From positions 8,557,450 to 8,621,449 of the forward strand of contig CM074187.1 of NCBI GenBank assembly GCA_037179385.1: a stretch of DNA of 64,000 nucleotides, in the 5' to 3' direction. This DNA comes from Holothuria scabra (lineage: Eukaryota; Echinodermata; Holothuroidea; Aspidochirotida; Holothuriidae). The translations under genes and the position numbers were made by a program. Of the stretch, positions 57,261-64,000 are shown piece by piece. The notes beneath the pieces are model-generated. The model had not been told where the DNA came from. It worked only from the letters and a program-made list of their open reading frames with translations, and made no database searches. Numbering within the stretch: the first letter of the stretch is position 1; the number at the start of each line of letters is the position of its first letter.

Positions 57261-59512
57261 CGCCCCTGCCATCTCCCACCGGTTCCGCTCTGCCCGAGAA
57301 AATGTTCCCAAACATTTTGCTTTGCTCTTGGTTCCCCTCTCCCATGTGACATTTTGGCGACGTCACTGGTAGAATTGCAATGTGGTTGTTGCAACTCTTC
57401 TGTTATATTATTACATAAATATACCCACAGAGCTCTGATTGAATGGTGTCGTTGAATGTCCAGCCGAATAACCAATATGGTACAACTTTTTGTATACATC
57501 AGATACATTTTTCATACATAAACACATGCACAATATACATCTACCTGATGAAATTAAACGATGAAAACTAAATCGTCAACATATTATGGATGGTGACGAC
57601 TGTGTTCTGAAATAATTAAGTTGAAGGAGATTTAAAATATGCGGTACCGGGTAGTTCTGGGGTTCTGTTCAATGGGCCTGGGGTATTTAGTGTTGTCTTG
57701 TTGCCGTCTTTTGTTCCGTCTTTCCTTCACTTGAAATGGCCATATAACATTTCCATGTCACCACTTTAGTACTAAATTGGAATGTCACTTACTGAAACCT
57801 GAACAGCGCCACCTTCATACAGATCGTACGCGTTAGATGAACTTGAACTTCGGCTACTATGCAATGACTTATATCATTATTGAATGAGATAGTCATCTCT
57901 TCGTGTTTGTCCACTTTTTCTTGCTTTTAGCTCAAAGTTTCCCCCTAAAATCCCTGTTACTTTCCCGAATTTCCCCCTCTCGAAGTCTCTTATCTGCATT
58001 TTTCATCCGCATCACCTGGCAGAAGTTTCCCCATAATCCATTTCTGCCGGGAGGTTGATTAAAAGATTTTTTGCGATATTATCTCCAACGTGATTGGCGG
58101 AGCAACAGTTAAATGGTCACGCTCTTCGTCGTGGCAATGGCTCGAAAGAGGCGTTTTGTGAAAATTTTTAGCCAAAAATGACAAAAATTAATGACATCTT
58201 TTGCTTGGTGCCAGATGTACTTAGGTCTCTTAGCAACATAACTTTTCTCCTGGCGGCCTTGTCACTCGTATTATTCGTCGTTTCTTTAGGTTATCTCATT
58301 CATCGTTCGGCTTGATTTGCATGTTTTCCCGATGCCAAGCGATGGGAAAACGATTTTAATAATTTCCGCCTCTGGATTCCCGCGAGGCAAATTGGTAATC
58401 AACCAGCTATAACATAGAACTGCTTAAACGAATCATCACAAAAAATTGTTGTTATTATTTTAAGTAAATGGGAGAGGGAAAAGCAAAATGTTTATGAATG
58501 ATGGAACGGTTGCAAATGGACCGTAAACTTTTACTTGTCTATTGTCTCGACTTCTTATCATTAGGCTCGCTTTAGTTGTAATGTCAAAGTTATAGAGATG
58601 CATTGATGTGTTCTAAAACGACGCCTGATCAGACCTATGGCGTGGTGGCCATGTGGTTGCGGAACGGACGATCTTGGTATCATAAATATCGATTCGGTAA
58701 GTTGGCTATATAGTTTACGACACTGAGCGGCGCCGTATTTGCCTTAGAATGATACGGAGAGAGAGAGAAAATAATAAAAAATGAAATTATAACGTAGTGA
58801 AAGATTTGTTGTTTGAAAGTACGTCACTGTTATTAAATCTCTATAGGCGGTATGATTTTTGCCGAATATGAATTTTATTTATCCAAGAATGACTTTCTGG
58901 CTCCCTGATCCTTTACAGTAGATCTAGTGGTATTTTGCCAGAAATAGGGGTTACATATTGGGGCAGAATTTTGGAGAACTTAGGACATTCGTCTCCTCAC
59001 CATACACGGCGTTCCTAAAAAGCGGTCCCCGGGTCGACTATTTAAATATCCTATTTATCATACTGACCAAAGTGTTCTCCAACGACCAAATTTTCTTGTC
59101 CTTAAGATGGCTCTGCTTCGATCACTGACATAAATTTCTTAGTCCCTCCTATCGTCATCACATCGCCTGTTTCAACGCCTCCAATAAAGAAGTTCCGTAG
59201 CGCCATTGTCTACTGCAGGCACTACGGTAGCGTGTCAACCCCAGTCTAACCTTCGTAGCAGGATTTCTACACTCTTACCTAGTGCAACAAATATAATTAC
59301 AGGAGTAAGAGAATTCCGTCGAGCTGGTAAACCTAGCTAAGCAACCATTTAATACATCTTCCTTGTTATTTGAGAATTTTAGGGCGTTGTCGCAATATAT
59401 GACCCCCTCGGTAAATTTATCGGTGTGCCAGTTGCCGGGATCACAAGGAATTTAAAAACCAAGTCACTGTGGTATACAAGTTTTAGCTGGTGAAGACATC
59501 CTTAGTGTTCCG
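57261..59512. other. Unassigned sequence
   Basis: A short GA-repeat lies at 58,757-58,768. No gene or element supported. Confidence 0.4.
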
Positions 59513-59609
59513 ACATATCTATGTTCCGACGTCTATATTTTCCGACAATAATGTACTTTGGTATCAACAAAGTGTAGTTTGGCGCCGTTTTGTCCGAACA
59601 TAGAGATGT
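59513..59609. repeat. Short inverted repeat around TTCCGAC motifs
   Basis: ACATATCTATGTTCCGAC (59,513-59,530) pairs with GTCCGAACATAGAGATGT (59,592-59,609) with two mismatches. TTCCGAC also occurs directly repeated at 59,508, 59,524 and 59,540. It may be a tiny palindromic element. Confidence 0.5.
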
Positions 59610-60634
59610 AACCTTACATCGTATGGTGCTTGTCTTTGCCTTTTCACGTTCATTTTCATTGCGGCATTTTATGTTAATAGAATTAGTTTATTTTTTTTAA
59701 TTAATGTTGCTGCTTAGGGTTAGAGTTATAGCGTTCGTCTTTAAAATTGATTCGATTTCACTCTGAAATCGAGATTAGGATTAGGCCTCAGTTGTCCTGT
59801 ATTCAAAAAAGAAAGTTGCAATGGGAATTTTTGCCTTCAGTCCCCTCTTATTGGTCACTTCCTTATGATGTTTCCATCATCTTGTCATTTTAGATTTTTT
59901 GTGTATGTATTTTGTTTTTTGAACAGGGATTCTACAGTGTCCAGAAAATTTAAAATACTCAATTTTGCTTTTGTTTTAATAAGTCAGGCCATCGTCACAT
60001 TACTAAGTTTCGCTTTCATGGTTTTTATCTTGTTAGAAATGGATCAAGTCACGTGTTCCTAGGAAGAGGTTTGGGGAGCAACGTCTCAGATTAGATGGGA
60101 CAGGACGGGATCGTCTAACTTGGATCGACCGAGAAAAAGTATGAAAAAGAAAAAGAAAAATAGAAATAAAACCGTATCTAAATTGCCAATTTTGTATGAC
60201 ATTTCCGGTATATTGAGAAGGAAAAGGCATGTGATGCCCTCAGAAACTGAGCCATTTCTGGTGAGCCGACTGAGTTGGACGATTATTTAAATATCTAAAT
60301 TATTATTTTTTTTTTTATCAAAATGCCAGTCACTTCACAGTAAGGTGTAAGTAGGGAGCTGCTAATAGCAGTTCCCTGGTGTAAGCATGTGACAATAACA
60401 AAAGATTAAAAGGGTGGCGAAGTTTTATGTCGTAAAAAAGTTTGAAATATTTTGTAAGAAGATGTCTTTAAAACGGAGCAACTGGAAAACATAATTATTA
60501 TATATTTGTAGATGTTTTATTTTTAATTTCCTTTGGATGTTTGTAACACCAGTTTTACTATTCATTTTGTTTTGCACTTTGATTCTATAAGTAATTTTAA
60601 ATCATTTGAGTAACATTCTCCCCTTTGGTTCTGT
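59610..60634. other. Unassigned sequence
   Basis: No supported feature. The hydrophobic 65-codon frame at 59,865 has no recognised domain. Confidence 0.4.
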
Positions 60635-60918
60635 CCCAGCCAACATGCCCAGCTGGGCCCCAACTGGGTTTCAGCTGGGCTACTTGCTGGGCCCCATCCG
60701 TGTTTGTCAGGTGTTCTCACGTGGGGCCCAACTGGGCTAGCCTTTCCCAGCTGAAGCCCAGCTGTGCCCCGCTTCAATAACTGAAGCTTAGCTGGGCTTC
60801 AGCTGGGAAAGGCTAGCCCAGTTGGGCCCCACGTGAGAACACCTGACAAACACGGATGGGGCCCAGCAAGTAGCCCAGCTGAAACCCAGTTGGGGCCCAG
60901 CTGGGCATGTTGGCTGGG
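60635..60918. mobile_element. Palindromic element with an apparently perfect 128-bp inverted repeat
   Basis: Arms 60,636-60,763 and 60,790-60,917 appear identical base for base when one is reversed, with a 26-bp spacer that also contains CTTCAATAACTGAAG. The arms are GC-rich, unlike the surroundings, and contain several GCCCAGCTGGGC palindromes. The ends read CCAGCCAACATGCCCAGC. I could not identify a TSD. Perfect arms point to a very recent insertion or to ongoing correction between arms. The frames on both strands here are mirror artefacts. Confidence 0.85.
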
Positions 60919-62796
60919 GTTGTAAATATTCGAAAATTCCAGTCCACTTACTTTGAAGAACCTCTCCTTGGCGTACAGAGAGCCTCTCGTATCATAAAAG
61001 CATAAATGAAAACTGCTCACTCTTTTCGATGTCACACTAAATTAATATACTCAATGTTTAAATTCCCTCCTATTGATATAACTCCCGGGGTCTTCGCACA
61101 CTGGGGCCGGACCAGGGCTCCTCCCTTGATCCCCACCAGAGTTCCTAACGCTGACAAGTGAACTCCAAGCTTGTACTATTTGTACTACGGTGTATACTTC
61201 GTCTCCACCCACCCCGCGACTGATACTGGATTTGTATCTCCATGATGAAATGTGTATATCTGTAAATAAAGTTTATGTGTTCAGTTGTCGGGTACTTGAA
61301 AAAATTAAATTTTCTTTTCCTGATTATATCTTGCCCTGTTATCGTATTTTCTTCCCCTCACTCTATTTTCTCGCAGAGTCCGAATCCATCACTATCCCTT
61401 CCGCAAATCCGATCTTTCAGATTCAGTTCCAGTGCTATTAAAATGGTTAAATCAATGCTCCTCTATAAACAGTGACATATCCGGGATTTTTTTTCTCAGT
61501 GGGGTCATGTAATATCTGTTGTGATCGCCTTCCAAGGGTATAAGGGCCGAGACATTACCCCATATCCCTTTAAAAATGCAATCTGCTGCCACATAATGCT
61601 ACCTTTTGAAGGTTTTTTTTTTGTGAAAACACTTTACGTATTTTTAGGAACTTAAATAAAAAACAATGGTATCGGTGAGAGGAGTCATGGCCAAATGCAG
61701 ATCTGTCTATTAACATCTTAGCCAAATTCCCTAAAATCTCCACATAATACTAGTGATTTATTACAAAGGTACGTGTATACCCATCCCCTTTAAATTGTCC
61801 GAACAGGCTTTTTTTCTTATATATTACACGATTTGCTTGTTAATGTGTGATCTGTCCGGAGGGAGGCAGGGCGTATACACAAAAAGTACACAGCAACGCG
61901 AAACTTGCAGAAGCAAGTCCACCAATCAATTATTTGTCTATACAAATTGCCTTCGCAGGCACCGTTAGGTCGTGGAGACTTCTCAACAAGCTTCGCTTCT
62001 TTAAAGAAATTGTCAAGTTGGAATTTCTTATTAAGACCCGAGTGGTCAGTAATCAGAGTCGCATACAACTGAAGCATTTAACATCGGAAGTGATACCTCC
62101 CATGCTGAGAAACGTTCAAATGTAACATTGCAGCAAGTTCTGTTTCTATATGCTTATTGTAACCGGGACATTAATTATGAAATTTAATCTTACAAACCTT
62201 TAAGCCACTGCATATTGATAACGATCAACAATGTCCTTTGCTCTAGATTTTTTATTTTGTGACCTAGCTTTTTTTCATCTGACTTCCTATTAGTTTAATG
62301 AATTAACCAAGGATCGAAGAAAATTTGCCACACAATGTAGGTCTCATTAACATTCAAATTGTACAGAAGACAAAGGGTCTTCATTTTCCAGTCATGCTGT
62401 TAAACAAACTTGTTTGTCTTTCTTTGGTTATCTCAAAGAAGCTGGCGACTCTACATTATGAAAGAACAAAAGATGGCGTTTGATTTCTTTCCTTCTGACA
62501 TAAACATTTCATTTTCATTTTCCATCTTCCTCTTGACCTTTGCAACATTTATTTGTAAATTTGTGGTTATATACATCTTAAGGCCAGACCGTAAGAGATA
62601 AAATAGAAAAAATAAAAGAAAATGTGAAATTGGAAATGAAAACATGGATGAACAATTATCGACTCTTCCTCGGTTGTGGCAGGTGTTGGAACAATGAAAG
62701 GTGATTAAAAGCCAAAAACCAGGTCAGCCGAACAGACGAATAACATCAGCTACAAACAGACAAATATTAGGGAGGCTTCGATACATTTTCTTAAAA
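60919..62796. other. Unassigned sequence
   Basis: No supported feature. The overlapping frames at 61,753-62,125 on both strands show no recognised domain. Confidence 0.4.
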
Positions 62797-62803
62797 AAGC
62801 ATC

Positions 62804-62928
62804 TCCATATAGAAAGTTAGATGGAGTTTACGGCCCAGTTTCCAACCTATTGGTTCAAGCTGAGCTAGCCACGGCCTTTTTCCAGTTGTGACTCACTGGC
62901 TTGCTTTCCCTACCCCATTGCTTATATG
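62804..62928 (-). mobile_element. tRNA-derived SINE, 5'-truncated copy
   Basis: The flanks AAGCATC (62,797-62,803 and 62,929-62,935) are a short TSD. The body is in the minus orientation, from AAGTTAGATGGAG at the tail side to TTGCTTATATG. The head is missing. Confidence 0.8.
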
Positions 62929-62935
62929 AAGCATC

Positions 62936-64000
62936 ACGCACGGCATTATAGGGGTAAAGAACGCACCCGTAAGTCACGCTCAATGCAAAGGTCTACGCTA
63001 TGTGGGCGTTGGCCATTTGAAAAGCGCATGACCTTGTAACCTTTTCCCTTGAAACAAAACGGAAATCCTGTACTGGCCTATTGGAAAACAATCTTGACGT
63101 GCATTTTGTCGCGAATTTATCTTTTTTTCCTACATTCATTTTCCCTTTGGGAGGGAAAATACACGAACCGTGAACCTGTCTCGTTTTTGCATTTTTTGTC
63201 TTTGTTAACCTTTGTCCAATTTTACATGCTCTGAGGCTTTGCTTTTTAACAATTAAACAAAAATACGTCATGGTATGAAAGGCCGTGTTGGGTATAACAC
63301 GTATCCGACCACTGAGCCAGATCTCTGATCCGACTTTTGTACATGTGTGCCTCAAAGTGATAATGCTTGTATTTACACTGCGTGAAAAACAATTATTGCT
63401 GATTAACACATTCTTGACTGCAATTAACCCCAAATGTTACGTAAGTTTCTGTGTATATTGGTTTATCTGGCGCTGTCAATCAATTAGCCAAATATGAAAT
63501 CTAACTGTATCAATAGCGCTTCATTTCCCCCTTGAGACAATAAAATGTAATCAGGCAGGGGATTGAGGATATTTCAGAAAGTAAGAAGTTAAGTTTCACC
63601 CCGCACCCTTTTGTAGAATTTGATAAATACTTCTATTTTACAGCATTATACTCGACCATTTGTCACTAGCGGCTATTTCAGAGGAGTATTCAAGCGGGCG
63701 TCTCCCCTATTGTCCGTCATGTGTGGAAAGAAATTGAGGCAAGCATAAATTTGTCTAATATGACACCATTTGCGATTTGACACTTTCCGAGTCAGACCTC
63801 TTTCAAAACCAAAAAATTCTCAACATAACCATCAATTAAACCTTCTATCGAAACGTCTTGGATATTGCCCGTGGCTGCTTGGCTGAGTGGTTGCGTGGCT
63901 GTGTGGCTTCTTCCAGAGAGAATTAACTTTTTTCAAGATCATGTCAATCATTTCATTTCTTTTCATTTGTTTCCTTTGTTTTAGCACTTGATGGAAACAT
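62936..64000. other. Unassigned sequence to window end
   Basis: The 146-codon frame on the minus strand (62,993-63,433) is the longest non-LINE frame but shows no domain, signal peptide or repeat that I recognise. I regard it as a chance frame. Confidence 0.4.

Noticed and set aside
56813..57368. hAT-like element bounded by CACTGACGTAGCCA and GGCGACGTCACTG
   Set aside because: The ends are suggestive, but the flanking 8-mers (GTTTTTGA and GTAGAATT) do not match and the interior shares nothing with other elements here.
57083..57508. 141-codon frame on the minus strand, glycine/arginine-rich
   Set aside because: The Gly/Arg part is translation of a degenerate tandem repeat at 57,170-57,260 and no homologue is recognised.
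60562..61035. Two similar minus-strand frames as a duplicated gene
   Set aside because: They share their sequence only because the two arms of the 128-bp palindrome are identical.
62993..63433. 146-codon frame on the minus strand as a possible gene
   Set aside because: No domain, signal peptide or neighbouring exon; composition is like that of chance frames, and a second unrelated frame overlaps it on the plus strand.
63864..63915. tRNA-like sequence (TGGCTGAGTGGTTG)
   Set aside because: It has an A-box-like string but no B box at the right distance and no acceptor pairing.

Overview
This 64 kb window looks like non-coding chromosomal DNA from an invertebrate animal. It is AT-rich, has no operon-like packing and no long host reading frame, and is full of non-LTR, hAT-like, TTAA-type and foldback transposable elements plus a tRNA-derived SINE family. 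That mix occurs in marine invertebrates such as echinoderms, hemichordates and lophotrochozoans, but the sequence alone does not identify the species. I cannot support any complete host gene. The only substantial protein-coding sequence is a dead retrotransposon ORF. Two very short frames (35,093 and 38,519) are listed as weak exon candidates.

Layout. 0-5 kb: a SINE-like end, a TTAA element, two hAT-like elements with 8-bp target-site duplications (TSDs) and a relic with internal tandem repeats. 5.2-21 kb: two diverged copies of one segment in tandem (about 5.2-11.8 and 14.2-21.1 kb). Each copy carries different later insertions: a 2.8 kb hAT-like element holding a second inverted-repeat element in copy A, and in copy B a TA-flanked inverted-repeat element that itself holds a 5'-truncated L1/Tx1-like LINE with a 17-bp TSD. 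21-30 kb: TTAA elements, a SINE, and a second copy of the 1.48 kb hAT-like element, inverted and sitting inside another SINE. 30.1-32.9 kb: a foldback element whose terminal inverted repeats are made of minisatellite units and flanked by a 6-bp TSD. 35.3-35.6 kb: a two-armed palindromic array. 36.8-41.4 kb: another hAT-like element, SINE copies (one with an intact tRNA-like head) and a GAGTGA-type miniature element. 41.4-64 kb: mostly unremarkable sequence with scattered TTAA elements, a 405-bp foldback of GAGTGAA motifs, two short hairpins and an apparently perfect 128-bp inverted repeat at 60.6-60.9 kb.

The window therefore reads as an insertion record, not a set of cooperating genes. Order of events can be read from nesting and from empty sites in the paralogous segment. 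hAT-like, TTAA, TA and retrotransposon assignments rest on termini and TSDs seen in the sequence; no transposase is encoded here, so every DNA element is non-autonomous and would have to be mobilised in trans.
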